Origin: Actinomyces sp.
Lineage (GTDB): Bacteria; Actinomycetota; Actinomycetes; Actinomycetales; Actinomycetaceae
Direction of reading: 5' to 3'
Assembly: GCF_030530635.1 (NCBI RefSeq)
Contig: NZ_JAUMUL010000003.1
Coordinates: 62,001-126,000, forward strand
Length of the DNA: 64,000 nucleotides
Under the pieces are notes generated by a model. The model worked only from the letters and a program-made list of their open reading frames with translations. It did not search any database and was not told where the DNA came from. The position numbers and the translations under genes were made by a program. This document shows positions 43,231 through 52,900 of the stretch, one piece after another (the first letter of the stretch is position 1; every line of letters begins with the position of its first letter).

Positions 43231-44533
43231 CACCGGGGCTCCATCGTCGCTGAGGTGGCTTCTCCGCCCAGGCGGTAACGGACATCGGTGCCCGGGCCTG
43301 ATCATGCGCGTCCATGCGTCGCAGGGCGCGCAAGGCGCTGGGAGCGAGGACCATGAGGATAAGCAGTTCGGAGCAGGCCATTCCCGCAGCAATGACCGTC
43401 ATGGAGCGAAGTACGGCACCCACTGTCATTACTCCCAAGCCGCCGATGGCAGCCACGACAGTAGCAACGAAAACAGTGCGTGCCTGACCTGCGGGGATGA
43501 GGACATTGCGCAATAGCGGGGTCGCCGTGGAGATCGCGAAGAAAGCCACGCCGTACCATGCCGAAGCCGCATAGGTGGCAGAAATCTGTGCTCCAAAAAG
43601 GATAGAACTGATCAGCGGAGTCATACCGGCGAGACCGAGCGCGCCACATACTCCCAGTACCAGGTGTGCCACGATAGCCAGTCGCTGGCGCCTGCGCCCC
43701 TGGAGTCCATCGACTTCCAGGACCCAGCCCTGGAGAGCGTTGCCCAAGGCCTGGACGAGAAACAGGGCGTAGCGGTAGATCTGGTCCGCGGAGGCGAAGC
43801 GGGAGGATAGTCCCGGGTTTAGGGCCGCAGTCGCGATGGGAGTGGGTGTGTACCCATAGGCAGCACCCACAAGGTTAGAGCCGGCTGCCCCGCTCATCCT
43901 TCTGATGTCGGCCCACACCTCGGGCAGGCTGGGGTAGTCGGCGCAAACATCAGGAAATACCCGGCGCCTAAACAGCATCAACCCGATGAACACGCCGATA
44001 GCAAGCAGGCAGGGGTAGATAATCACCTGTCCGCTTACAATCATGAGCGGTATAGCGATTACCGTCGAGAGCGCCCGCGGCAAAGTGTCGAAGTAGCCCA
44101 ACAGGCGCGCATCTCCTACGCCAATGCAGTACCACTGCGGCGACATCGCGGGCAGGACAAAAGCAACTGCCGTGGCAGCCGCAGCGACTCGCAATGAAGG
44201 TACGGCGATCCATGCACTGATCGCGGCGCATGCGGGGATGACGCCAAGACACAGCAGACCCCTACTCAGCACACTGCCGGAGTACAGACGGTTGAGTTCT
44301 TCGACCGTCTTCAGCCGGGCAACACGGGCGGGACCGACATAGTTCCATCCCCACAGGACAGCAGCGGAACCAAAAGTCCCTACCGACATCGCCGTCGCCA
44401 TGCTTGACCATCCCTGACCGGCGAGCCGAGCCACGACGGGCATGGCCAACAGTGGCGTCACGAGGGTGAGCAGCGGCCATCCGGTGAAGCCCAGGAGTCT
44501 AAGCACGACACGATGGGCCTCAGCAGAGGGCAC
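43211..44533 (-). CDS. wzx: Polysaccharide flippase, Wzx-like (MOP superfamily)
   Basis: This 440-residue protein has 12 or more hydrophobic segments. The N-terminal pattern is TPLLAMPVVARLAGQGWSSM near residue 26, and LWGWNYVGPARVARLKTVEE near 60 matches Wzx/RfbX-like flippases. LLRNVLIPAGQARTVF near 340 is the second-half equivalent. It would flip undecaprenyl-linked repeat units. The start is GTG 44533, with GGAGA upstream at suitable spacing. It heads an overlapping operon with two GT2 genes. The C-terminal tail is basic and cytoplasmic. No Wzy-type polymerase is recognised nearby. Confidence 0.85.
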   Translation of the reverse strand: MPSAEAHRVVLRLLGFTGWPLLTLVTPLLAMPVVARLAGQGWSSMATAMSVGTFGSAAVLWGWNYVGPARVARLKTVEELNRLYSGSVLSRGLLCLGVIPACAAISAWIAVPSLRVAAAATAVAFVLPAMSPQWYCIGVGDARLLGYFDTLPRALSTVIAIPLMIVSGQVIIYPCLLAIGVFIGLMLFRRRVFPDVCADYPSLPEVWADIRRMSGAAGSNLVGAAYGYTPTPIATAALNPGLSSRFASADQIYRYALFLVQALGNALQGWVLEVDGLQGRRRQRLAIVAHLVLGVCGALGLAGMTPLISSILFGAQISATYAASAWYGVAFFAISTATPLLRNVLIPAGQARTVFVATVVAAIGGLGVMTVGAVLRSMTVIAAGMACSELLILMVLAPSALRALRRMDAHDQARAPMSVTAWAEKPPQRRWSPGDERDCR

Positions 44534-44627
44534 AGGTGGTCTCCTGCTCGGCGGGGTCGGGCGACGGGTCCTGGAATGCGCAGCGCGGGCGGCGGTTGCG
44601 ACAACTGGTAGGAATCAGCATGCAAAG

Positions 44628-44633
44628 ATCCTA
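44628..44633 (-). promoter_or_regulatory. Weak -10 candidate (TAGGAT) upstream of the flippase operon
   Basis: In the 156-bp gap between rmlCD and the flippase, minus-strand TAGGAT is the best -10 candidate and would give a leader near 88 bases. It lies downstream of the rmlCD stop, so readthrough from rmlA-rmlCD is equally possible. Confidence 0.25.
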
Positions 44634-44689
44634 GATGACGGGTTCGGCTACGAGTATGGCGGGGTAGAGCGACCTGGCGGGTACCGTGG

Positions 44690-46177
44690 TCAACCGAGTG
44701 CGGCTACGTAGGTGTCCAGGCGCTCCATGGAATTGGCCGGGGTGAAGCCGGTTGCCTCAATCTTGCTCAGATCCAGGGCGCTGCGAAGCGGTCGGGGGGC
44801 GATGCCCTTCTGACCGGCGTAGTACTCGGCGGTGGATACCGGCGTCACCTCGTCGGCGCTGTGACCCACCAGCTCGAAGACTCGCTTGGCGACGTCGCAC
44901 CAGGAGACCACCGGCCCCTCGCCGGACAGATTGTAGGTGCCGAACTCGGCGCCGGTGCGCAGTAGGTGGATGATGCCGGCGGCCAGGTCCGTGGTGAAGG
45001 TGAGCCGGCCGGTCTGGTCGTCCACCACCTTCGGGGCGATCCCGCGGGCGGCCAGGGAGGCCATGGTCTTGGCGAAGTTCTTGCCGTCGCCCACCACCCA
45101 GGAGGTGCGCACCAGGTAGTGGTTCGGAGTGGCCTCGACGGCGGCGTCTCCGCCCGCCTTGGACTGGCCGTACACGCCCAGCGGGCTGGGGGCCTCGGCC
45201 TCGGTGTGGGGCTCGAGTTCTCCGTCGAAGGTGTATTCGCTGGAGATGTGCACCAGGGTGAGCCCGTGGCGGGATGCCTCCCGGGCCAGGTTGGCCGGCC
45301 CGGTGGCGTTGGCGCGCCAGGACAGGCGCCGTCCCTCGATGGTCTCGGCTCCGTCCACGTTCGTCCAGGCGGCCGCGTTGATGATGATGTCGTAGGCGGA
45401 CCAGTCCCAGGCGGCCATCGCCTCGGCGTCGGAGATGTCCACCTCCGGCAGGTCCACTCCGACGGGGGAGTAGCCGGCCTCGGGCAGCTGTTTCATCAGC
45501 TCCCGGCCGAGCTGCCCCTTGCAACCGGTAACCAGCACGCGCCGCCCCACTCCGGCAGGCGCGGTAGCGTCAGCCTCCGCGGCAGGGAAGGGGACGACGT
45601 CCGCCAGGCGCGGGTGGGCACGGTCCTTGTCGGACTGGATCGCCTGGTCCAGCGGAATTGGCCACGGCACTGCGACGGTCTCATCGGCGAGATTCAGGAA
45701 GGTGTACTGGGCCTCGGCGGACCAGTGGTCGTTGACCAGGTAGGTGTAGGCGGTGTTGGGCTCCAGGGTCTGGTAGGCATTGCCCACGCCCTTGGGCACG
45801 AATACCGCCACCGATGGGTCTATGACGGTGGTGTACACGGTGCCGAAGGTAGGTCCCTCGCGCAGGTCCACCCAGGCGCCGAAGACCCGCCCGGTGGCTA
45901 CCGACACGAACTTGTCCCACGGCTCGGCGTGAATGCCACGGGTCACCCCGACCTCGTCGTTGAAGGAGACGTTGTTCTGCACCGGGCCGAAGTCCGGCAG
46001 TCCCAGAGCCGTCATCTTCTCCCGCTGCCAGTTCTCCTTGAACCAGCCGCGGTTGTCTCCATGCACGGTTAGGTCGATGCGTAGAAATCCGGGGATTGGG
46101 GTGGTTTCGACGCCGAGCGGTTTGAGCAGCTCAATGCCGCTGCCTTCCGTGGTGGGCGTGTCGGTGCTGTCAGTCAT
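44690..46177 (-). CDS. rmlCD: Bifunctional dTDP-4-keto-rhamnose 3,5-epimerase / reductase (RmlC-RmlD fusion)
   Basis: One 495-residue chain combines the last two steps of dTDP-L-rhamnose synthesis. Residues about 18-205 are a cupin RmlC unit, with GDNRGWFKENW, VTRGIHAEPWDKFVSVATG (base His) and FVPKGVGNAYQTL. Residues about 212-495 are RmlD: VLVTGCKGQLGRELMKQL, INAAAWTNVDGAE, HISSEYTFDG, YGQSKAGGDAAV (YXXXK) and LVRTSWVVG. Such fusions are known in actinobacteria. In the RmlC part the usual catalytic Tyr before xPxxE seems replaced (NDHWSAEAQ), by eye only. GGAGA precedes the ATG. It follows rmlA by 78 bases in one operon. Confidence 0.93.
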   Translation of the reverse strand: MTDSTDTPTTEGSGIELLKPLGVETTPIPGFLRIDLTVHGDNRGWFKENWQREKMTALGLPDFGPVQNNVSFNDEVGVTRGIHAEPWDKFVSVATGRVFGAWVDLREGPTFGTVYTTVIDPSVAVFVPKGVGNAYQTLEPNTAYTYLVNDHWSAEAQYTFLNLADETVAVPWPIPLDQAIQSDKDRAHPRLADVVPFPAAEADATAPAGVGRRVLVTGCKGQLGRELMKQLPEAGYSPVGVDLPEVDISDAEAMAAWDWSAYDIIINAAAWTNVDGAETIEGRRLSWRANATGPANLAREASRHGLTLVHISSEYTFDGELEPHTEAEAPSPLGVYGQSKAGGDAAVEATPNHYLVRTSWVVGDGKNFAKTMASLAARGIAPKVVDDQTGRLTFTTDLAAGIIHLLRTGAEFGTYNLSGEGPVVSWCDVAKRVFELVGHSADEVTPVSTAEYYAGQKGIAPRPLRSALDLSKIEATGFTPANSMERLDTYVAALG

Positions 46178-46255
46178 GAGTCTCCAATGCTCGTGGGGAT
46201 GTGGGTCTCGGTGGTTGCGGGTTGGGGAAGCCGTGCACCCGGCCCCCTAGGGGTG

Positions 46256-47128
46256 TCAGCGGCGGCCGCGCTCGAGCAGATCAAGAAGGTACTGGCCGTA
46301 GCCGGACTTGACCAGTGGCTCGGCGCGCTCTCGCAGACCGTCGTCGTCGATGAAGCCCATGCGCCAGGCGACCTCCTCCGGGCAGCCGATGTTCAGGCCC
46401 TGGCGGTGCTGGACGGTGCGCACGAATCCGGTGGCGTCAGCCAGGGAGTCGAAGGTGCCGGTGTCCAGCCACGCGGTGCCGCGGGGGAGGACCTCCACGG
46501 TGAGCCGCCCGGCCTCCAGGTAGGTGCGGTTGACATCGGTGATCTCATACTCGCCGCGCGCGGAGGGAGTGAGGTTCTTAGCGATCTCCACCACGTCGTT
46601 GTCGTAGAAGTACAGGCCGGGCACGGCGTAGTCGGACTTGGGTCGGGCGGGCTTCTCCTCTATGGAGATGGCTTTGAAGTCGGTGTCGAACTCCACCACG
46701 CCGTACGCACTCGGATCGGCCACCTGATAGGCGTATACAACCCCGCCGTCGGGGCTGGTGTGGCGGCGCAGACGCGTGCCCATACCCGGGCCGTAGAAGA
46801 TGTTGTCTCCCAGCACCAAGGCGGCCGGCTGGTCGCCGATGAAGTCCGCGCCCAGGACGAAGGCCTGCGCCAGTCCGTTGGGCACGTCCTGCACCGTGTA
46901 GGACAGGTTCACGCCCAACTGAGAGCCATCGCCCAGCAGCCGGTGGAAGCTCGCCGCGTCATGCGGAGTGGTGATCACCAGGACGTCCTGGATGCCCGCA
47001 AGCATGAGTGTGCTCAGTGGGTAATAGATCATCGGCTTGTCGTACACCGGGACCAGCTGCTTGGAGGTGCCCAGAGTGATCGGGTTCAGTCGCGTGCCGG
47101 AGCCGCCGGCCAGGATGATGCCTCGCAT
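46256..47128 (-). CDS. rmlA: Glucose-1-phosphate thymidylyltransferase
   Basis: RmlA makes dTDP-glucose from dTTP and glucose 1-phosphate, the first step towards dTDP-L-rhamnose. The 290-residue protein has MRGIILAGGSGTRLNPITLG at the start, then KQLVPVYDKPMIYYPLSTLM, and LGDNIFYGPGM near residue 108. IEEKPARPKSDYAVPGLYFY near 160 and LETGTFDSL-like WLDTGTFDSLADAT near 222 complete the family signature. An in-frame ATG at 47146 would add six residues. ATG 47128 gives the usual family N-terminus, and neither start has a strong Shine-Dalgarno. It is the first gene of the rmlA-rmlCD pair, divergent from manA with about 110 bases between. Confidence 0.95.
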   Translation of the reverse strand: MRGIILAGGSGTRLNPITLGTSKQLVPVYDKPMIYYPLSTLMLAGIQDVLVITTPHDAASFHRLLGDGSQLGVNLSYTVQDVPNGLAQAFVLGADFIGDQPAALVLGDNIFYGPGMGTRLRRHTSPDGGVVYAYQVADPSAYGVVEFDTDFKAISIEEKPARPKSDYAVPGLYFYDNDVVEIAKNLTPSARGEYEITDVNRTYLEAGRLTVEVLPRGTAWLDTGTFDSLADATGFVRTVQHRQGLNIGCPEEVAWRMGFIDDDGLRERAEPLVKSGYGQYLLDLLERGRR

Positions 47129-47241
47129 GGGCACAGTGTGGCCCATCCACGTGCTGTTCTGCCGCAAATGGGCCAGACGCGTTTTGTGATTCCGGCCGGC
47201 GTTCGAACTCTTAACTGAAGGGTCGGCTACCGTTGGCGCCC

Positions 47242-48429
47242 ATGGAACGTCTTGACGGTGCGCGGCGGCGCTATGACTGGGGCTCAGCCGAGGCCATCCC
47301 CGAGTTCCTGGGCATTGAGGCGGACGGCGAACCATGGGCGGAGCAGTGGTTCGGCGCCCACCCGGCCGGCCGCACCCTGGCCGGTACGCGCACTCTCGCC
47401 GAGCTGATCGACTCCGATCCGCGGCGCCTGCTGGGCGAGGATGTGGCGCGGCGCTTCGGACCCAGACTGCCCTTCCTGCTCAAGCTCATCGCTCCCGCCC
47501 GGGTCCTCTCCCTGCAGGTGCACCCCTCATTGGAACAGGCCGTTGCCGGCTACGAGCTGGAGAATGAGGCCGGCGTGCCCCTGGACAGTGCGGTGCGCAA
47601 CTACAAGGACACCAACCACAAGCCCGAGATGGTGCTGGCCCTGACCCGCTTCGAGGCCGTGGCGGGTTTCCGGGCACCCCGGCGGGCAGCGGAGATACTG
47701 GCAGATCTGCGCTCCCCGCTGGCCCGGCGAATGCGCCGCACCCTGCGGCTGAATCCGACTCGCTTCGGAATCCGGCAGGTATTCACCGATCTCGTCTCCG
47801 CCGCCACCCGGCCGCAGGTCGAGGAAACCGCCGCACTGGTTGCGGAGATCGATGCTCGCCTGATCGCCGGAGCCTCGCCGTCGCGGCGGGTGGACTCCAA
47901 TGTGATCAGCATGTGGCGCTCCTTCCCCGGCGACCCGGGTGTGGCTGCGGCTCTACTACTCAATCCCGTCACGCTGCGTCCGGGCGAGTCGCTGTTCGTG
48001 CCCGCCGGTAGTGTGCACGCCTATGTGTCCGGCATGGGCATTGAGGTAATGGCTTCCTCCGACAACGTGCTGCGCGCAGGGCTGACCTCCAAACACGTGG
48101 ATGTGCCGCAGATGCTGGCCTGTGTGGACTATGTGGCGGCGCCACCGGTGCGTCCGGCCCCCGAGTATCTGTCCCGCGCCACCCGCGCCTACTACGCACC
48201 TGTGGACGATTTCGAGCTGATGGTGACCACGGTGGTCCCGTCCGACGGGCGCGTCCAGGTTCCCGGCCGGGGGCCGCGGATCTTATTGGCGACCGAAGGC
48301 GACACGCTGATCACCACGCCTGCGGGACAGGCCCGGTTGATCCAGGGGCAGGCGCTGTTCATCGGTGCCGATGAGCGCACGCTTGCCGTTGAGGGGGAGG
48401 GGACGGTGGTCCAGGCCGATGTGCCGTAG
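47242..48429 (+). CDS. manA: Mannose-6-phosphate isomerase, class I
   Basis: ManA interconverts fructose 6-phosphate and mannose 6-phosphate, feeding GDP-mannose. The 395-residue zinc enzyme shows WFGAHPAGRT near residue 35, metal ligands LSLQVHPSLEQA near 89 (Gln and His) and NHKPEMVLALTRFEAVAGFR near 127 (Glu). VPAGSVHAYVSGMGIEVMAS near 252 has the last His. These are the normal stations of class I enzymes. ATG 47242 is used; a TTG three codons earlier is possible. No Shine-Dalgarno is evident. Its last 71 bases overlap the convergent TIGR03089 gene. No phosphomannomutase or GDP-mannose synthase lies in this window. Confidence 0.94.
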   Translation: MERLDGARRRYDWGSAEAIPEFLGIEADGEPWAEQWFGAHPAGRTLAGTRTLAELIDSDPRRLLGEDVARRFGPRLPFLLKLIAPARVLSLQVHPSLEQAVAGYELENEAGVPLDSAVRNYKDTNHKPEMVLALTRFEAVAGFRAPRRAAEILADLRSPLARRMRRTLRLNPTRFGIRQVFTDLVSAATRPQVEETAALVAEIDARLIAGASPSRRVDSNVISMWRSFPGDPGVAAALLLNPVTLRPGESLFVPAGSVHAYVSGMGIEVMASSDNVLRAGLTSKHVDVPQMLACVDYVAAPPVRPAPEYLSRATRAYYAPVDDFELMVTTVVPSDGRVQVPGRGPRILLATEGDTLITTPAGQARLIQGQALFIGADERTLAVEGEGTVVQADVP

Positions 48430-49276
48430 CGCCCTCCTGTCGGCAGGCTGCCCGGACGAGTTCGGCATCGGAGTCCTGGGAGATCAGCACTGCCGTTAGG
48501 CCGGTGCGCCATGCGGCGAGCACGCCGCGCACCGCCCCCAGGGGTGAATCGGCTCGAACCATGACGGCGCGCCCGGCGCCGCGCAGATCGGAAGACTCGA
48601 TGCCTGGGTGAACGGGAGCTGGTCCAGCGCTGCCTGCCTTTGGGGGCGAATCGACCGTGCCCGCGGCCAGGGCGTCGCGCGACAGCTCCGCCGAGTCGCC
48701 CGGTAGTTTCCTCGGTCGTGTCTCAGCTCCCTCCAGAACCGCTGCACGATGGCCATCGATTCGCAGGGACGGGAAGGAGTCCGCGCGTGTCATGACGTCG
48801 GCGACGCCATCGAGTACCAGCGGCGGCAGCGATTCGGGCCAGCGCACTGCCAGGGGTTCGCGTGGAACCAGGACCTGCAGCTGCGCATTCGCATCCAGCC
48901 CGGAGTGGGTGAATGCCACCGACACGTCCACAGGTCGGGGCGGCCCTGGCGTGGCCGGGGTCGGCCGGTCGGTTTCGGCGGAGGATCTGAACAGCACGGT
49001 GCCGCCGGTCAGCCAGACGCCGCCGCACCAGGTCATCGTGCGCCAGTGCACGCCCAGACCCAGGTGCACGAGCGGGCCCGCTCCGGGATCGTTCCCGATA
49101 ACCTCTTCAACGAGCAGGTTGGCGATTTTGCATTGCCACATGTGCAGCACGCGTCCGGTCAGCTCCACACGCTCGCCGGGTGCATACCAGACCAGCCAGG
49201 GGCGATCGGAGTCCGTAGCGGAGGGGAGCAGTGTGGCCAGGGGATCGGCTGGGGTGTCGTGCACAACCGGATCCAA
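48359..49276 (-). CDS. TIGR03089 family protein
   Basis: This 305-residue protein resembles the actinobacterial TIGR03089 family, distant relatives of the N-terminal part of AMP-forming acyl-CoA synthetases, with no known reaction. PWLVWYAPGERVELTGRVLH near residue 26, WQCKIANLLVEEVIGNDPGA near 47 and VHLGLGVHWRTMTWCGGVWL near 70 are the recognisable parts. The middle is Pro/Ser-rich. The frame opens right after a stop, so the start is TTG 49276 or GTG 49264, with no clear Shine-Dalgarno. The basic C-terminus (ACRQEGATAHRPG onward) lies antisense to manA and may be a small extension. In mycobacteria this family also lies near whiB2, manA and rml genes. Confidence 0.75.
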   Translation of the reverse strand: MDPVVHDTPADPLATLLPSATDSDRPWLVWYAPGERVELTGRVLHMWQCKIANLLVEEVIGNDPGAGPLVHLGLGVHWRTMTWCGGVWLTGGTVLFRSSAETDRPTPATPGPPRPVDVSVAFTHSGLDANAQLQVLVPREPLAVRWPESLPPLVLDGVADVMTRADSFPSLRIDGHRAAVLEGAETRPRKLPGDSAELSRDALAAGTVDSPPKAGSAGPAPVHPGIESSDLRGAGRAVMVRADSPLGAVRGVLAAWRTGLTAVLISQDSDAELVRAACRQEGATAHRPGPPSPPPQRQACAHRHR

Positions 49277-49616
49277 TCAGACCGGGCGCCGAGGCGAAAG
49301 TGATTGGGCCCTATCTGGTGCGCCGGGTATGCAGCTCTACCTGCGGCCCGCAGGAGACGTTGCGGAACCGCAATCTTCCGCACGGTACTTTCCCAGGAAA
49401 GTGCCCTGAATCAGGCGGGGGTCGTCGGCGGGCGTATCCGGTCGGACCTCGCGGATCGCGTAACGCCGCGCGAAAGTCAGGGTGAGCGCACTTGATTCCA
49501 AGGAGGTGTGCGGGCCGTCGCAATTGAGTGAATTTCCCGGCCTCGGCTTGACTCGCGGAGGCTCACACCCGTGTAATTCTACGTATACATCGTCCTTGTC
49601 CTGAAAGGAGGCCATC
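49277..49616 (+). other. 340-bp whiB upstream region
   Basis: There is no gene here. A promoter with -35 and -10 stands about 40-70 bases before the whiB start. Upstream of it lies GC-rich sequence with a short inverted element around 49387-49400 (TTTCCCAGGAAA type, imperfect). A long 5' region before whiB would suit regulation, but I see no defined operator. Confidence 0.5.
49548..49577 (+). promoter_or_regulatory. whiB promoter, TTGACT / 18 bp / TGTAAT
   Basis: TTGACT at 49548-49553 and TGTAAT at 49572-49577 are separated by 18 bp. This is the only good two-box sigma-70-type promoter I find in the window. Transcription would begin near 49584, giving a leader of about 33 bases with Shine-Dalgarno AAAGGAGG before the GTG at 49617. 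Confidence 0.6.
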
Positions 49617-49934
49617 GTGTGGAACATCCTCGGTGACGGGCCGCTTGAGCGGTCTGACGGCGCCGACGACGAGGCGCTCCTTCTTCTGCTCGGCGACGAC
49701 GATCCCGATGAGGGCCCGCTGGCGTGGCAGGAGCGCGCCCTGTGCGCCCAGACCGACCCGGAGGCGTTCTTCCCCGAGAAGGGCGGCTCCACCCGCGAGG
49801 CCAAACGCGTGTGCGCCTCCTGTGAGGTCCGCGAGGAATGTCTGGAGTACGCACTGGCCAACGACGAGCGCTTCGGGATCTGGGGAGGCCTGTCCGAGCG
49901 CGAGCGGCGTAAGCTCAAACGGCGCGCTGTATGA
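49617..49934 (+). CDS. whiB: WhiB-family iron-sulfur transcriptional regulator (WhiB2/WhmD-like)
   Basis: This 105-residue protein carries the [4Fe-4S] cysteines Cys43, Cys66, Cys69 and Cys75 (C-X22-C-X2-C-X5-C). It has the turn GIWGGLSERERRKLKRR near 88, whose basic tail contacts DNA. WhiB proteins act with the primary sigma factor and sense redox or nitric oxide. The neighbourhood (TIGR03089, manA, the giant transferase, DUF5719, DUF3499) resembles that of mycobacterial whiB2/whmD, a cell-division regulator. Orthology is inferred from context. GTG 49617 has a near-perfect Shine-Dalgarno (AAAGGAGG) seven bases upstream. Its stop overlaps the next gene (ATGA), so it is cotranscribed with a transferase gene. 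Confidence 0.93.
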   Translation: MWNILGDGPLERSDGADDEALLLLLGDDDPDEGPLAWQERALCAQTDPEAFFPEKGGSTREAKRVCASCEVREECLEYALANDERFGIWGGLSERERRKLKRRAV

Positions 49935-52900
49935 GTCGGGCTGGAGGTGCCGTGCAGGAGTCCGCGCCTGGCGGGGTCCTCGCGGTCCTCGTCTCCGCCG
50001 GGGTCACTCCGTACTTGCCTGAGACCCTGCGCGCGTTGTCCGATCAGTCCCTCGCCCCGGAAGTGCTGCTGATCGTCGACGTCGCCTCCCGTGCTAATGG
50101 GCTCGGCGACGGCACGCCCATTGAGGAGGCCGTGGTCGCCTCCGGTGTTGATGACTTCGCTGCTGTGCGCGTGGTGCATGCCCCCGAGGCGACCGGTTTC
50201 GGTGACGCGGTGAAACGTGGCCTGGCCAAATACGCCGAACTCATCGCCAAGGGCAATCGCAGACGGCGCCGGCGAGGTGCCGACCGTCATATCGGGACGC
50301 AGCCGACGGACTGCGAGGATGCCTCCGCCGCGGCATCCGCAACCGGATCCGGACCACTCACCGGGCCTACGGGGGCCATGTCTCCGATCTCCGAGGCCGA
50401 GGTCCGTGGAGTGTCCCGCATCAACGCGCCCGCCGAGGAGGCCTTCAACGGCTCCTGGCTCTGGTTGCTGCACGACGACTCCGCCCCCGGGCCGGACTGT
50501 CTGGCTTGTCTGCTCGCAGCCGTCCGCACGGCCCGCTCGGTGGCTCTGGCCGGCCCCAAACAGGTCGACTGGGACCGACCCCATGAGCTGTTGGAGGTAG
50601 GTCTGCGCACCACCGCCTCCGCCAGGCGGGCCAACGACGTGGTTGAGGGGGAGGTCGATCAGGGTCAGTATGACGACCGTTCCGATATGCTCGCCGTGGG
50701 CAGTGCTGGAGCGCTGATCGACCGCGTGGTCTGGGATGAGCTTGACGGCACCTCCTGCGCATTTCCGATCTTCGACGACGGTCTGGAATTGTCCCGGGCC
50801 GTACGTCTGGCCGGGCATCGCGTGGTGGTGGTCCCTAACGCCATCATTCGTCACCGTCGCGCCAGTTACCTAGGGCTGCGCCCCGGTCAGCGGATCCACG
50901 GCTCAAGCCGGGCCGGACAGGATCGCGGATCCGGTGAGCCGCTCGATCTCGGCCCGCCTGCCGCGGCTGCAGAGCCCGACCCGGATCGGTCGTTCCGTGC
51001 GCGGCGTGTAGCCCAGCTGACCGCGTGGGCGACTTTCTCAGCCCGGCCGGTTTGGATGCTGAGGGTGTGGTTCCTCATGCTCGGGCTGGCCCGCGCCGCC
51101 TGGCGGCTGCTGACCAAGGCCCCCGCATTGGCCCGCGACGAATTGGCCGCGGCGCTCGCCGTCGCCGGACGCACCGCCGCGATCCGCAGCGGCCGCAGGC
51201 GTCTGGCGGAACACCAGGAGGTACGCCGCTCGGTGTTGGCCGAGCTGTATGTCAGCGCAGGAGACATCCGTGCCTCCCGCCGTGACCGGCGCCGGCAGGA
51301 GCGTGAACGCGCCGCCCGCGAGGCGGCCCGCAGTGAGTTGGAACTGCGTGAGTTGGCCGCCCTGACCCGACGGCGCCGCCTCGGCCTGGCCTGTGTCATG
51401 ATCGTTGTGACCGCGGTCGCCGCCGTCGGGCTGTCGCAGATCCTGGTAACACGCACGGTAATGGGTGGCGCCCTGCCGGGCCTGGGGGCCGGCTGGCGAG
51501 AGCTGTGGGACGCCGCCTGGTCCACCTGGGCGGTCTCGGGCGACGGCTACCCCGCCGCTATAAGCCCCCTATTGGCCGTACTCGCCCCACCTGTGGCGGT
51601 TGGCTCCTGGTTCGGTCTCGACGGCGACGCCCTGATGCATTTGCTGTTGGTGCTGGCCATTCCACTGGCCGCACTCGGAGCCTGGTACGCCGCCGGCACG
51701 ATCACCCGCCGCAATCCGCTGCGCGCCTGGGCCGCATGTGTATGGGCGCTGGCGCCGGCGCTACTGCTGGCGGTCGGGCAGGGGCGGCTGACGGCTGTGA
51801 TCATTCACCTGGCGCTGCCGTGGGCGTTGACGGCTCTCGCCCGCGCGCTGGGGACGGACCGGCGCGACGTGATCCTGTCAGGGATGATCGGCGCGCACCA
51901 CGCCACCCAGGCGGAGAAGGACGAGCTGGACCGGTTCGCGGCCGAAACCATTGAGGACCTGGCCGAACTCGCCGATGACACAGCTGCCGAGCAGGCGCCG
52001 GATCGGGCGGCAGACAGTGCCTCGGTCGCCGATGACACAGCGGCGGAGGACGAGGTGATCCCGGTGTACTCCGACGCGGTCGCAGACGCGGCCATGCTCG
52101 ACCCCGACGCCCCCGTCCTGAGGCCGACCGCGAGCACCGAGGACGCAGCCGCCCCGGAACCGGGGACATCGGTGCAGGCGGCAGAGAGGTCGGTCGACGC
52201 CCCGTCCGGCACGGATCCCGCTGATGCGGGCGACTCTCATGGCTCCGGCGCGCACGGGACCGACTCGGAATCGACTGACACCGGAACGGCTGCGGCGCAG
52301 GCTGCCGGAACCGAGGCCGCGGTGATGCCCCCGGAAGGTTACGGGCCCGGTTCGCCCACCGCCGCCGCAGTCGCAGGTCTGCTGCTGAGTCTGATCGTCG
52401 CTGTCGCCCCGGTGACCGCCGTGCTGAGCATTGGCGGGCTGATCCTGCTGGCAGTGTGTGTGCGCCGCAGCGCGCCGCGGCTGCTGCTCACGCTCTTGCC
52501 GGTCGTGGCCACTGCCGCACCCGCCTGGTGGCGTGCCCTGCGCCTGGCACAGGCAGGCGACCCGGGCGACGCCCTGCGCTATCTTCTCACCGACACCGGT
52601 CTGCCTGTAGCGGTCGCCCCGCCGAGTACCATTGAGACTCTGTTGGGTATGCCGGTCGATGTCGAATCACTGCTCAGCGATCCGGCCCTCGCGCTGACCG
52701 CCAAGGTTCTACTGGCCTTCGTTCCTGCGGCCGCGGTCTGTGGCCTGCTGACCGGCGGACGCCGCGGGAACCGGGCCCGTGCCGGCTTCGTCCTGGCCCT
52801 GGGCGGGCTGGGTCTGACCGCCGTCGGCACCCGCGTCGTCACCGCGGTCGGCACCCATGCCGATGGCACCGGATCTCTTACGGTCACCGCGTGGGCGGGT

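Noticed and set aside
46187..47218. A 343-codon plus-strand frame opposite rmlA
   Set aside because: It is antisense to rmlA and lacks any domain.
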